From contig WALW01000008.1 of the NCBI GenBank assembly GCA_015522635.1, positions 1-54,066 on the forward strand: a stretch of 54,066 nucleotides of DNA, written 5' to 3'. The position numbers were made by a program, and so were the translations under genes. The DNA is from Candidatus Tiamatella incendiivivens. GTDB lineage: Archaea; Thermoproteota; Thermoprotei_A; Sulfolobales; Acidilobaceae. Under the pieces are notes generated by a model that was not told the DNA's origin, searched no databases, and saw nothing but the letters and a program-made list of their open reading frames with translations. This document shows, in pieces, positions 8,560 through 16,935 of the stretch (within the stretch, counting starts at the first letter, position 1; every line of letters begins with the position of its first letter).

Positions 8560-9243
8560 TTGTCTTCATCAATGCGAGCCACAGTGAAGTGTAGGAAGGA
8601 CGCTGTCGGACTGGTGAAGAAACTCTATCGCGCAAGGAAAGCTGTAATTGTGAATGCTAGGCCACCAGGGGGTAATGTTGATTTATCGCCTAGCTGGAGA
8701 ACTTTAACCATTTATATAAGCCCGGTCTTTGCAGGGGGGGATATTACTGATCAGTTAATCCTAAGCCTAATATTAGCGTATAGGAAGAGGAGGCTTGCTC
8801 GGGGTGTTGCAGAGGCTCTTGCGATACTGTCTCTAGCGTTTATAGGTAGCCTATCTAAAACTATTGCAGGCCCATGGTACAGTCTATTATACCTGGTAGC
8901 CGTGATAGCGTCTGCATTCGTCGCGGCATATATCATTGCACTCTCCAGGAGAATGACAGGTAAACCTACGCTTCAGCTTTCATTGGCATCTATCTTACTG
9001 TCGGATCCACTGTGCAAGGCTACTGTGGAGTCTGTTAAACAGTTGCTTTATTGGGGGATAATTGAGAAGGATAAGGATGTGAAATCAGATCAGGTTGTTG
9101 AAGGTAGATTAAGATGGCCTAGGAGAATTGTTTCGTATAATCACTACAGGGATATAGTAAAGAAGTATCCCGCACTAATCTCAATAGTTGGGGTGAGTAG
9201 TGAACGGTGCAACTTGTATCCTAGTGGTAATATTGAAAAATAA
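8560..9243 (+). CDS. membrane protein of unknown function
   Basis: A 227-aa protein with a soluble N-terminus of about 70 residues, two hydrophobic helices (around residues 83-105 and 110-130) and a soluble C-terminal part of about 95 residues. I do not recognise the family. It diverges from taw1 with about 35 bp between the starts, so they may share a promoter region. The next gene downstream is a PAP2 phosphatase 48 bp away on the same strand, suggesting co-transcription. Confidence 0.5.
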   Translation: MSSSMRATVKCRKDAVGLVKKLYRARKAVIVNARPPGGNVDLSPSWRTLTIYISPVFAGGDITDQLILSLILAYRKRRLARGVAEALAILSLAFIGSLSKTIAGPWYSLLYLVAVIASAFVAAYIIALSRRMTGKPTLQLSLASILLSDPLCKATVESVKQLLYWGIIEKDKDVKSDQVVEGRLRWPRRIVSYNHYRDIVKKYPALISIVGVSSERCNLYPSGNIEK

Positions 9244-9291
9244 CCGGGTTGCTATATGTAACCATAGTAAAATTTGTTGGATGATGTAGCA

Positions 9292-9960
9292 ATGAATGAT
9301 AAAGCCATCAGTCGACGTGGACTGACTAGTCTAATTGTACTACTTATAGTATTCGTCTTTTTACTAGGATTAGAGGTTGGAGGGTATTTCAACGAAATAA
9401 ACCAGGAGGTCAATACTGGCATTCCACATTCGAGTTCTGTTACTGTTCAGTTGCTTACAAACAGTGTGGATATAATTGTCATTCTGTATGTTCTACTGGT
9501 TCCCATATACTTTCTCTATAAGACGCGGAGGCTTCCAGCAGATTACGTGTTGGCTATAATTTCCATCATTACGGCGATGATTATTGTTGCCCTCCTAAAG
9601 ATTCTCGTCGGAGAACCTAGGCCTGGGGCATCAGTTATACATTACTCTATTAGTACGGTTATATGGAATCTTGATTATCTGTCATTCCCATCTGGGCATA
9701 CTGCAAGGGCAACCGTGATAGCATGGTATTTGGGTAAGAGGAGAAGTCTTGCTCTGAAGGTATTGTTGAGTGTTTGGGTTATAGGGATAGCTGCTAGCAG
9801 GCTTGTTGTAAACGCTCACTGGTTCGGTGATGTTATCACATCGCTAGATCTAGGGCTTTTAGTGTGCTTCATTGTTGATAAAACTAGTTGGAAATGGATA
9901 TATCTCTATAATAAATTAATGAAACCTCTTCCTGTTCTCCGAGTAGACGAACAGGCTTAG
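9292..9960 (+). CDS. PAP2-family membrane phosphatase
   Basis: An integral membrane phosphatase of the PAP2 superfamily, acting on lipid or isoprenoid phosphates. All three signature motifs are present in order: KILVGEPRP (KX6RP), FPSGHTAR (PSGH) and SRLVVNAHWFGD (SRX5HX3D), spread over about six membrane helices. An upstream TTG at 9274 is possible, but GGATGATG lies just before ATG 9292, which is the better start. In archaea such enzymes may recycle undecaprenyl/dolichyl-type or archaeal lipid phosphates; the actual substrate is unknown. Confidence 0.82.
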   Translation: MNDKAISRRGLTSLIVLLIVFVFLLGLEVGGYFNEINQEVNTGIPHSSSVTVQLLTNSVDIIVILYVLLVPIYFLYKTRRLPADYVLAIISIITAMIIVALLKILVGEPRPGASVIHYSISTVIWNLDYLSFPSGHTARATVIAWYLGKRRSLALKVLLSVWVIGIAASRLVVNAHWFGDVITSLDLGLLVCFIVDKTSWKWIYLYNKLMKPLPVLRVDEQA

Positions 9961-10123
9961 CTTTTCGATTCAATCCATATAGCCGTATATTGTCTCGATT
10001 TGCGCAAGAACCATTCAGAGATTAATACTATGGTTTTAGCATATGATTAGTGAGCATGGTAATTTATTTTAAAAAGGATCGAAGGCTGACTTAACGAGCT
10101 TTTTTAATCATAAAGGAAAAAGA

Positions 10124-10678
10124 TCATGTTTTGAGGAATTTGCTAACGTAGGGGCTTTCTCCCGGTGTTCTCCTCCTGAAGTGTCCTGACGGTTTTCCTG
10201 TTAGTAGTTCCTCGAACCATGCTTCATGTTCTATTTCTTCGTGGAGTATTGCTAGTGCTAGATCATATGTTCTCGGGTCTTTTCCATGTGTGTAGCTTGT
10301 TATTTCGGTGTATATCTGTACAGCGCATCTCTCTGCGTCTAGGAGCACTTTTAGAATGTTTTCTATTGTAGGGTTCTCAGGTAATTTGGCATCCATGCAT
10401 CCCGCTATTGACGCGAATTCTTTTATGTCGTTCGGTAGCTGTCCTCCGAGTTCGTATATCCTGGGTACTAGTGCTTCAAAGTGGTTTCTATCTTCGATTC
10501 TCGCGTCCTCGACTATTTCTTTGATAGTTTCTCCTTCAAGTCCGGCTGCATGGTTTCTTAGGATTGTGTAATAATAGTATGTTGCGAATTCCGCTGCGGC
10601 GGCTCTTACCAGCATGTCTAGGAGTTTATTGATGTCGATCCCCGCTTTCTCTATTAATTCAATGTTTTTTCTAGGCAT
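10124..10678 (-). CDS. DPS-like ferritin (DpsL/thioferritin type)
   Basis: A 184-aa four-helix ferritin-like protein of the archaeal DpsL type, which oxidises and stores iron using peroxide and protects DNA. Metal-ligand motifs are visible on the four helices: [29 protein letters not shown] and [12 protein letters not shown]. Two cysteines (AGCMDA and AERCA) match the Cys pair described near the ferroxidase site of DpsL. AAGGTG lies 6 nt before ATG 10678, which decides the start. It diverges from a Fur-family gene, and a 16-bp palindrome lies 19 bp upstream of the start, so iron or peroxide control is likely. Confidence 0.82.
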   Translation of the reverse strand: MPRKNIELIEKAGIDINKLLDMLVRAAAAEFATYYYYTILRNHAAGLEGETIKEIVEDARIEDRNHFEALVPRIYELGGQLPNDIKEFASIAGCMDAKLPENPTIENILKVLLDAERCAVQIYTEITSYTHGKDPRTYDLALAILHEEIEHEAWFEELLTGKPSGHFRRRTPGESPYVSKFLKT

Positions 10679-10696
10679 ATATAACACCTTAAAATG

Positions 10697-10712
10697 ATTT
10701 CTAATTAGAAAT
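10697..10712. promoter_or_regulatory. perfect 16-bp palindrome, probable Fur/PerR-type operator
   Basis: ATTTCTAATTAGAAAT is its own reverse complement. It sits between the divergent dpsL-like and fur-like genes and falls about 25 bp from the shared TATA region, where dpsL-like transcription should begin. A Fur-family dimer bound here would block that promoter and could autoregulate its own. The palindrome is seen directly; its binding protein is inferred from the adjacent gene. Confidence 0.6.
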
Positions 10713-10721
10713 TGTTTCTGG

Positions 10722-10738
10722 TTATACTATATAAATAT
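10722..10738. promoter_or_regulatory. TATA region serving divergent dpsL-like and fur-like genes
   Basis: TTATACTATATAAATAT is strongly TATA-like on both strands. For the + strand it places the transcription start near 10760. This makes ATG 10778 the first usable start of the Fur gene and rules out the upstream ATGs at 10712 and 10739. On the - strand it puts the dpsL-like transcription start close to the 16-bp palindrome. Confidence 0.5.
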
Positions 10739-10777
10739 ATGCCTCCCAATCTAACAGACAGACCAGGATCATTAAAA

Positions 10778-11191
10778 ATGGAAAACCTGGATAAGATAAT
10801 GAAGGAACTGAAGAAAACCGGCATGAAACAGACACCACAGCGCATAGAAGTAGTTAGGGCTCTTCTAAAGCTGAAAGAAAAGCATCCCACGCTTAATCAA
10901 GTATACAATGAGGCAAAAAAGAAAGTTCCCACACTCAGCTTTTCCACGCTATATACGATTGTTAAGAAACTAGAGGAACTAGGCGTCATAAAGCTCTTCG
11001 ACCTGCTAGGAGAAACAAGAATAGAGGTAAACAATAAACCCCACATTAACATAATAGACCTTAGTAATGGAGAAATAGATGACTATAATGACGATTCTCT
11101 GGTGAAGGAAATAGTTGAAGAGACAGGATTAGACCGCAGTGACTTCGTATTAATCAATATTCTCGTCTACAAGGAGAAGACTAGTAAGTAA
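10778..11191 (+). CDS. Fur/PerR-family metalloregulator
   Basis: A 137-aa winged-helix regulator of the Fur superfamily. TPQRIEVVRAL and PTLSFSTLYTIVKKLEELGVI are the hallmark DNA-recognition segments. The dimerisation part includes TRIEVNNKPHINI, matching the family's metal-binding H-x-[HN] region, but the CxxC zinc motifs common in Fur are absent. The open frame extends upstream to 10712, but the TATA box lies inside that extension, so the start is placed at ATG 10778. The divergent dpsL-like gene and intervening palindrome point to iron- or peroxide-responsive repression. Confidence 0.8.
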   Translation: MENLDKIMKELKKTGMKQTPQRIEVVRALLKLKEKHPTLNQVYNEAKKKVPTLSFSTLYTIVKKLEELGVIKLFDLLGETRIEVNNKPHINIIDLSNGEIDDYNDDSLVKEIVEETGLDRSDFVLINILVYKEKTSK

Positions 11192-11202
11192 CTATTGTAC
11201 AC

Positions 11203-12357
11203 TTAGAATATACATTTGTTCCTATGACCGCAGCTAGGATCGTATAACTCGTTTATAACTATCCTGGTTGGCTTGGGGTATTGGTATAATTTCCCAGTAC
11301 TATATAGCCATGGTATTGGCTTGCCGTGAATAAAGTTGTCAACTAGCATGCTCGCAACTCCGGGAGCTCTCATAATGCCATAGCCATCTAATCCGCCTGC
11401 AATAAAAATCCTTCTTTGTCCGATAATTGGTCCTGCGTATGGTATTCCGTCCATAGCTACCTCGCAGGGACTGCTCCATACTGAGGCTAGTTCTCCACGC
11501 TCCATGTGTGGAAACCTTATCGTCAACGCTTCTATTACTCCCAGTGTTATATTCTGGTTGGGGTTCAATCCCTCCTCTGGTTGGTTGAGGGGTCTGCATC
11601 CGTCACCAGTTATTATACTGTTTTTAGATTCAGGAACGATGTATATTTCATCTGTGTAATCGTAGATAGATGTGTCAGGGTCTGGAGGGGTTGTCTTGAC
11701 TTTGTGTGCTTGACAACTGTATAGGAAGACTTTGCCTTCGAGCCCGGCGAGCCGAACTCCCCACGGCCCTGAAGCTATAATTGCATAGTCGTATTTTTCT
11801 ACTCCATTGTTTTCGGATTCTACCTCTACTAGGTGACTGTTTTCCTTAATGCTCAGGACGGGATTATATTCCAGCAGTCTTACTCCTATCTCCTGGTATT
11901 CTTCTCTTAGTGCTTGTGTCAAGATGCCAGTGTCAAGTATATAGTCTCTCCATGTTTCAAGACCTATTAATGTCTCAGGATCATGTATTCCAGGTAGTCT
12001 TTCTTCTAGATTCCCCCCTTCGTAAAGCTTGTAAGGTATACCCCACTTCTCTAGCTTGCCAGTTATCACTTGTATACATTGTTTACTATCTTTGTCGAAT
12101 AAGCTTACTCCGTTAACCTTTCTATAGAGTCCGTAGCCTTTTTCTCTGAGTCTTCTATAGTATGATAGGCTTCCGCTTGTGAGTGTGTAGTCGTGATCCA
12201 AGTATAGTTGGAATGTAACTATTCCAGCAGCTTTGCTGGAGGCTTCCTGGAATAACTGCCCCCTCTCGTAGAGGGTTACATCTAAATTATTCATTGATAG
12301 TTGGTGGGCTAGTGATGATCCTAGAATTCCACCTCCTATGACGGCGATTTTAACCAA
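11203..12357 (-). CDS. FAD-dependent oxidoreductase, DAO family
   Basis: A 384-aa flavoprotein of the D-amino-acid oxidase/glycine oxidase/sarcosine oxidase fold. The N-terminal dinucleotide motif is VIGGGILGSSLAHQL (GxGxxG) with an acidic end at LYERG. YAIIASGPWG and a C-terminal GLDGYGIMRAPG segment complete FAD binding. The oxidised substrate is unknown; an amine or amino acid is likely. The C-terminus carries a short Cys tail (DPSCGHRNKC). The TTG start follows GAGGTG. It lies 25 bp downstream of a membrane protease on the same strand. Confidence 0.7.
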   Translation of the reverse strand: MVKIAVIGGGILGSSLAHQLSMNNLDVTLYERGQLFQEASSKAAGIVTFQLYLDHDYTLTSGSLSYYRRLREKGYGLYRKVNGVSLFDKDSKQCIQVITGKLEKWGIPYKLYEGGNLEERLPGIHDPETLIGLETWRDYILDTGILTQALREEYQEIGVRLLEYNPVLSIKENSHLVEVESENNGVEKYDYAIIASGPWGVRLAGLEGKVFLYSCQAHKVKTTPPDPDTSIYDYTDEIYIVPESKNSIITGDGCRPLNQPEEGLNPNQNITLGVIEALTIRFPHMERGELASVWSSPCEVAMDGIPYAGPIIGQRRIFIAGGLDGYGIMRAPGVASMLVDNFIHGKPIPWLYSTGKLYQYPKPTRIVINELYDPSCGHRNKCIF

Positions 12358-12382
12358 GCACTGTACACCTCTGATAGTTGGG

Positions 12383-13471
12383 TTAGTGAGGTATTGTTAG
12401 CAGTGAGAGGAATACTATTAGTGTGCCGAGTTGTATAGTGTGGTTCACTATCTTACCCCACTTGTAGCGTTCTAGGAAGTCGGAAACTAGTCTGCCTCCA
12501 TCAGTAATGTATAGCGGGGCCATGTTTATGAATGCGAGGCTGAGGTTGATCCATGCCATAGAGTATGCGAGTAGGCTGGCGCTACTGCAAAATACCCCGC
12601 TCATGACGCTGATACCTATGAGGGATCTATTCTCCTTGATTTTTTTCCAGACTGTAATATTTAGAGGCTGCCCGCTTCTTTTTATAGTTAACGTGAAGTT
12701 AACGTCAGGGGGAATTTTAGGGTAGACATTTGTGAATCCGCCTTTCTCAACGGGAGTGCCGTTGACAGCTACTATCATATCCCCCGGTTTCAACCCCGCC
12801 TTTACAGCCGGCATGTTAGGTTCTACTCCCACAATGCATACTCCTGTAGGTGGAGCTGCTATGGTGTAGAGGAATAATAGGGCTACAAGTGCTATTGCGA
12901 GATTAGCAGCTGTACCCGCATTATATACGAAGGCTCTTGCTTTTAGGGAGGCTTTACGGAGTTCCTCCTCGTCAGGCTCTACGAATGCTGCTGGTATAAA
13001 TGTTAGTAGAAGTATTCCGGCGTTCTTCACTTTTATACCGTTTACTCTTGCAGCGAAAGCATGGCTGAGCTCGTGGAATAAGGCGCCTACACCTATAGCT
13101 AGTGCTATATAATACAGTAAAGGCCCCTTGATGGTTACTCCTGGTATAACAGGTACGAAGCCTGCTACTGCGCCACCGGCCTCGGATGGGTGAATATACT
13201 TGGTGTAGAGTCCCTGTCCGAACAGGAAGTAAATTCCTGCTATGCTGATGGCTGCACTTACATGTGTAAATACCATATAGGCCTTGCTCAGTATGGTTCC
13301 ACGGTACTTCTCCCAAGACTTGAAGCCGTATGGTATTCTCAGCATAAAGAACAATGGATAAATTATTAGTTTCTTCTCTTCATCAGGCTTGTCTCTAGTG
13401 ATATACCAGTATATTATTCCTATTGCTGTCCATCCAGCGGTAATCGCTATGAGTGCACCGATGATATTCAA
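12383..13471 (-). CDS. M50 site-2 protease with PDZ domain
   Basis: A 362-aa intramembrane zinc protease. The active-site helix carries LFHELSHAF (HExxH, near residue 134). A PDZ domain follows at roughly 205-285 (GVEPNMPAVKAGLKPGD, VNGTPV). A second catalytic helix has ITDGGRLVSDF in place of the usual LDGG motif. Several hydrophobic segments flank these motifs. Such proteases release membrane-anchored regulators or process membrane proteins. A start at TTG 13471 places the first membrane helix directly at the N-terminus. Confidence 0.8.
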   Translation of the reverse strand: MNIIGALIAITAGWTAIGIIYWYITRDKPDEEKKLIIYPLFFMLRIPYGFKSWEKYRGTILSKAYMVFTHVSAAISIAGIYFLFGQGLYTKYIHPSEAGGAVAGFVPVIPGVTIKGPLLYYIALAIGVGALFHELSHAFAARVNGIKVKNAGILLLTFIPAAFVEPDEEELRKASLKARAFVYNAGTAANLAIALVALLFLYTIAAPPTGVCIVGVEPNMPAVKAGLKPGDMIVAVNGTPVEKGGFTNVYPKIPPDVNFTLTIKRSGQPLNITVWKKIKENRSLIGISVMSGVFCSSASLLAYSMAWINLSLAFINMAPLYITDGGRLVSDFLERYKWGKIVNHTIQLGTLIVFLSLLTIPH

Positions 13472-13555
13472 TACCGTTGCCCCACTTCATTTAACAAGGG
13501 ATAGCCTGCATTATAAATTAGGAGCCTTGACTCCACACTACTCGGGGAGAAGGGA

Positions 13556-14017
13556 ATGTTGAGTGATAGTGGTGGCCTTGAAAGGTATAGAGGGGTAAAG
13601 GGGTTATATCTTCTTGTCATTGGATTGGAAGAGGGAGATTACCGGGTAGGGAGGCTTTACGAGGGAAAGCTACCTGATGGATTCTATGTTTATATAGGAA
13701 GCGCTTGGGGTTCTGGAGGTCTTGGAGCACGTCTATCCCGGCATTTGGTTAGAAGTAAGAAGGTTCACTGGCATATTGACTGGATAACAAGTGATCCGCG
13801 AAGCAGGGTATCCAGTGTTTACATTTTACCAGGAGTTAAGGGGGAATCAGATCTGTATAATATTGTCTCAAGCATAGGTGGATGTATTATACCAGGATTT
13901 GGTAGCAGTGATGATCCTGGTTCCCGCTGTCATTTGCTTTACTTGAAAACCGACCTCGACGTCTTGGAGGGTATCTTGAGCGAGTTTTACCCGAATTATA
14001 TTAAAATTCTTCTATAG
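13556..14017 (+). CDS. DUF123/GIY-YIG-like nuclease domain protein
   Basis: A 153-aa single-domain protein of the archaeal DUF123 (Uri-like, GIY-YIG superfamily) type. GLYLLVIGLEE and FYVYIGSAWGSGGLGARLSRHL correspond to the GIY and YIG strands with the following Arg helix. KVHWHIDWITS is the family's conserved His segment. DDPGSRCHLLYL lies near the C-terminus. Members may act in DNA repair or restriction, but activity is not established. The ATG start follows GGGAGAAGGG. It ends 24 bp before panB. Confidence 0.72.
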   Translation: MLSDSGGLERYRGVKGLYLLVIGLEEGDYRVGRLYEGKLPDGFYVYIGSAWGSGGLGARLSRHLVRSKKVHWHIDWITSDPRSRVSSVYILPGVKGESDLYNIVSSIGGCIIPGFGSSDDPGSRCHLLYLKTDLDVLEGILSEFYPNYIKILL

Positions 14018-14041
14018 AAATAAAAGCACCCTAAACCTAAA

Positions 14042-14869
14042 ATGGTACCTGGGTGTAGGATTATTTTGAGCGAGCACAAGAAAGTAACCGCACGTAAAAT
14101 CAGTAAAATGAAAGGTAAAGATAAAATAGTCATGGTAACCGCTTATGATTATCCTAGTGCCAAGGCTGCTGACGAAGCAGGCGTAGACAGTATCCTCGTA
14201 GGTGATAGCCTTGCAATGGTTGTTCACGGTATGAAGAACACTCACAATGTCCCAATAGAACTCATGGAGTATCATGTGAAAGCTGTTGCTCGGGCCGAGC
14301 CGTCTGCTCATGTTGTTGGGGATATGCCGTTTATGAGCTATGAAACAGGTACGCGTGATGCGGTTATCAATGCTGGCAGACTAGTAGCTGCAGGTGCTGA
14401 CAGTGTCAAACTCGAGGGTGGAGGCGAGTATAGTGATGTTGTTAGAGCAATAGTTAGGTCAGGTATACCTGTTATGGGCCATATAGGTCTCACACCGCAG
14501 AAATACCTGGCACTAGGTGGGTATAGGAAAATGGGTAGGAAGCCTGGTGAGGCAAACGAGATACTCATGGACGCTAAAGCACTTGTCGATGCAGGTGTTT
14601 TCAGTATTGTTATAGAGTATACTAGTGCTGAGGTTGCTAGGAAAGTTACTCAGACTGTTCCTGTACCAACGATATGCATAGGATCGGGGCCCTACTGCGA
14701 TGGGCAAGTCCTAGTATTCCATGACCTCCTGGGTTTCTCACCCTATGAGCCGCCTCCATTCGCAAAGAATTACGCGAATTTATATGATATTGTGAGAAAA
14801 GGTATTATCCAGTATGCAAAGGATGTAAGAGAATTAAAGTTCCCGGGTCCTGAACACTATTTCGACTAG
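14042..14869 (+). CDS. panB: ketopantoate hydroxymethyltransferase PanB
   Basis: A 275-aa TIM-barrel enzyme transferring a hydroxymethyl group from methylene-tetrahydrofolate or methylenetetrahydropterin to ketoisovalerate, the first step of pantoate and CoA synthesis. VMVTAYDYPSAKAADEAG, ILVGDSLAMVVHG (metal-binding Asp), KLEGGGEY and GHIGLTPQ are diagnostic. IGIGSGP-type and QVLVFHDLLG segments close the barrel. ATG 14042 is possible, while TTG 14066, preceded by GGGTG, may be the true start. It probably heads a short operon with the secreted LEA14-like gene 2 bp downstream. Confidence 0.92.
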   Translation: MVPGCRIILSEHKKVTARKISKMKGKDKIVMVTAYDYPSAKAADEAGVDSILVGDSLAMVVHGMKNTHNVPIELMEYHVKAVARAEPSAHVVGDMPFMSYETGTRDAVINAGRLVAAGADSVKLEGGGEYSDVVRAIVRSGIPVMGHIGLTPQKYLALGGYRKMGRKPGEANEILMDAKALVDAGVFSIVIEYTSAEVARKVTQTVPVPTICIGSGPYCDGQVLVFHDLLGFSPYEPPPFAKNYANLYDIVRKGIIQYAKDVRELKFPGPEHYFD

Positions 14870-14871
14870 AA

Positions 14872-15360
14872 TTGAGAGTGTATAAATTGGATCCAAGGCT
14901 AAGACTACTAGGCCTCTTCATATTTTTCCTATTAATCCCACCTATTGGCTACGGAATCGTGTCCTCCAAGACAGCGGCTTTAGACTCCGTCAGCTTTAGC
15001 CAAATTTACTGGAAGAATGGTCATTACTATTTTAATCTTACCTTAAAAATTGACAATCCTTCCCTACTACCATTAGACCTCGGAGTTAATGTTATGCATT
15101 TGACTGTCAACAACGTGTCAATAGATATTACTAACCTTACTTTATCAAAGAACGCTATTCCTAGTAGGAATAAGACCCTTGTAACCCTCCTGATAAACGG
15201 TGTCCCGATGGGGCAGGCTTCTGAGAATGGTTACACTCCGGTTAAAGTTGGTGCTGATGTTTGCATAGAACTTTCAACGGAACCGAGCTTTCTCGGGTTC
15301 CCAAAAGGGATTTACTGCAGTCATGCTGAGAGCAGTAGTGTAATTGAAATAGGGAGTTAG
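14872..15360 (+). CDS. secreted LEA14/WHy-like domain protein
   Basis: A 162-aa protein with an N-terminal hydrophobic anchor or signal (about residues 10-29) and one extracellular beta-sandwich. FNLTLKIDNPSLLPLDLG matches the conserved NP motif of LEA14/water-stress WHy domains found in archaeal surface proteins. Two cysteines near the end (DVCIEL and IYCSH) could form a disulfide. The TTG start lies 2 bp after the panB stop, so translation is probably coupled, though no functional link is obvious. Confidence 0.6.
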   Translation: MRVYKLDPRLRLLGLFIFFLLIPPIGYGIVSSKTAALDSVSFSQIYWKNGHYYFNLTLKIDNPSLLPLDLGVNVMHLTVNNVSIDITNLTLSKNAIPSRNKTLVTLLINGVPMGQASENGYTPVKVGADVCIELSTEPSFLGFPKGIYCSHAESSSVIEIGS

Positions 15361-15418
15361 AATTTAAAAGCCCCGTCAACACTCCTACACTAAGGATGAG
15401 TGAACAGGTGGACATGTA

Positions 15419-15733
15419 TTGATGAAGAAAGAGGAAAGGATAAGTTATCCGAGAGTAATTGACGAGATAACCATAGGCCCTCCCTATCTAACCAAGTACG
15501 AGAAAGCGAGGATTATTGCAGCCAGATTATTCCAGTTATTCCTAAACGCGCCCCCCCTTATTAACCCTGAGAAGATAGGCTCACGTAACATGTATGAAAT
15601 AGCTAAAGAAGAAGTGGAGAGAGGAATACTACCGGTGGCTATATACAGGAAAGCACCGGAAGAAGCCCAGTCTATATCGTTGAGACTCTTACTGGAGACT
15701 GGTGAAAAATTAATTGGAAGAAAAACCATATAA
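15419..15733 (+). CDS. rpoK: RNA polymerase subunit K (RpoK/Rpo6)
   Basis: A 104-aa Rpb6/omega homologue that helps assemble the large RNA polymerase subunits. YLTKYEKARIIAARLFQL is the signature helix, followed by NAPPLI and IAKEEVERGILPVAIYRK. The N-terminus is short and lacks the acidic tail of eukaryotic Rpb6, as is usual in archaea. GGTG lies 8 nt before TTG 15419, with ATG 15422 also available. A C-terminal extension of about 20 residues after the core is unusual and overlaps the next gene by 20 bp. Confidence 0.88.
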   Translation: MMKKEERISYPRVIDEITIGPPYLTKYEKARIIAARLFQLFLNAPPLINPEKIGSRNMYEIAKEEVERGILPVAIYRKAPEEAQSISLRLLLETGEKLIGRKTI

Positions 15734-16853
15734 CGAAACAATCCTCCTCGAGGAGAGAAAGGAGGATTTTCCCTGTAGGAACATAGTTGAGAGCAAGCTC
15801 AGCCGGGACTACCATGTAGAAAGGCAGGGTGCTTTACAGTATACTATTCAGTTCCCTTATACTATTGAACTAGGAGAGCCTGGCTGGAGAGAGTTTTACC
15901 AGCAAATGATTAGATCCGGTTGTAAACCACTTGTCAGAAAGTGGAAAGGTTATACGCTTCTTATAATAGTTAGGGAAGAAGAGAAAAAGAAGAGGGTCAA
16001 TACTCTAGCAGGGCTGATGTTAGCGCTAATTACTCTAGTAACGTTGTACATTAGCGGTGATTATCTAGAACAGAGCATGCTCGCATATGGTTATACTGGA
16101 AGTATTTCCGCTTCGTTGATACCGTCACTCTATGTCATAGGGTTACTCGGTCCTCTGTTGATACACGAGACAGGGCACTGGAGCATGATGAGAGTATACA
16201 AGACTCCGAGTAGTATGCCTTATCTCCTACCGGCTCCACCACTCCAATGGGGGTTCCTCGGAACATTTGGCGCCGTGATTAATATGAGGTGGCTTCCGCC
16301 TACAGTAGACGCTTTAGCTGTAGTTGGTGTTATGGGGCCTCTCGCAGGGTTTATAGCTGCGATACCTGTGACTATTTACGGGTTGAAAATGAGTTTAGTT
16401 GTTCCTGCATCAATGGCACCTTCAGGCGGATACTTAATGGCTTACCCGATTATATTCCTACTTCTCAGTGATAAATTCCTACCGACACCGACTGGGAGTG
16501 AAGTAGTCTTGCTCCACCCGTTGGCTTTTGCAGGGTACATTGTTTTCCTCGTGACTTTCCTCAATCTTATACCGATAGCCCAGCTCGATGGAGGACATAT
16601 AGTTAGAGCATCTCTGGGTGATAGAGGACATAGAATAGTTAGTAATGCTTTTCTAGTACTTCTACTAGGCTTTAGCTTAATTGAACCATTTCTATTGTTA
16701 TTTGCATTGATAGCTTTCACAATACACATGCTATCAAGGGGAAGGCATCCTGGCCCCGCCATGCCTGTTGAGAGGCTCAGCGTAAAGGGGCAGCTGGCTG
16801 TTATTACATTCTTTATACTCTTATTCCTCACATTCCCATTACCGACTACATGA
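15714..16853 (+). CDS. M50-family membrane metalloprotease (no PDZ)
   Basis: A 379-aa polytopic membrane protein with the zinc motif LIHETGHWSMM (HExxH) near residue 152 and the second catalytic motif IAQLDGGHI. APPLQWGFLGTFGAVI between them is typical of the plant EGY/archaeal S2P subgroup. A soluble N-terminal region of about 95 residues precedes the membrane part. The start TTG at 15714 overlaps rpoK by 20 bp, suggesting coupling. It is a second, unrelated-subtype M50 protease within 3 kb of the PDZ-containing one. Confidence 0.78.
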   Translation: MEEKPYNETILLEERKEDFPCRNIVESKLSRDYHVERQGALQYTIQFPYTIELGEPGWREFYQQMIRSGCKPLVRKWKGYTLLIIVREEEKKKRVNTLAGLMLALITLVTLYISGDYLEQSMLAYGYTGSISASLIPSLYVIGLLGPLLIHETGHWSMMRVYKTPSSMPYLLPAPPLQWGFLGTFGAVINMRWLPPTVDALAVVGVMGPLAGFIAAIPVTIYGLKMSLVVPASMAPSGGYLMAYPIIFLLLSDKFLPTPTGSEVVLLHPLAFAGYIVFLVTFLNLIPIAQLDGGHIVRASLGDRGHRIVSNAFLVLLLGFSLIEPFLLLFALIAFTIHMLSRGRHPGPAMPVERLSVKGQLAVITFFILLFLTFPLPTT

Positions 16854-16892
16854 ATATCTCCTAATAGTTCTGTTTATAAAACTAGTTTGAGA

Positions 16893-16906
16893 ATTTGTTT
16901 TTGTTA
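16893..16906. terminator. T-rich region between convergent genes
   Basis: The 82-bp gap between the M50 protease (+) and the ESCRT-III gene (-) contains a T-rich run on the + strand (ATTTGTTTTTGTT). It is immediately followed by A-runs that are T-rich on the - strand. Oligo-T tracts of this kind are the usual archaeal termination signal. No stem-loop is evident. Confidence 0.3.
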
Positions 16907-16935
16907 AAAACTACAAATAGAAAATAGTTAGAGGA

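Noticed and set aside
11339-13316. Overlapping frames in the DAO and M50 genes (86, 72, 68 and 114 aa)
   Set aside because: Alternate frames of well-supported genes without motifs.
15714-15733. Frameshift joining rpoK and the M50 protease
   Set aside because: Both proteins are complete on their own and the 20-bp overlap is consistent with coupled archaeal genes.
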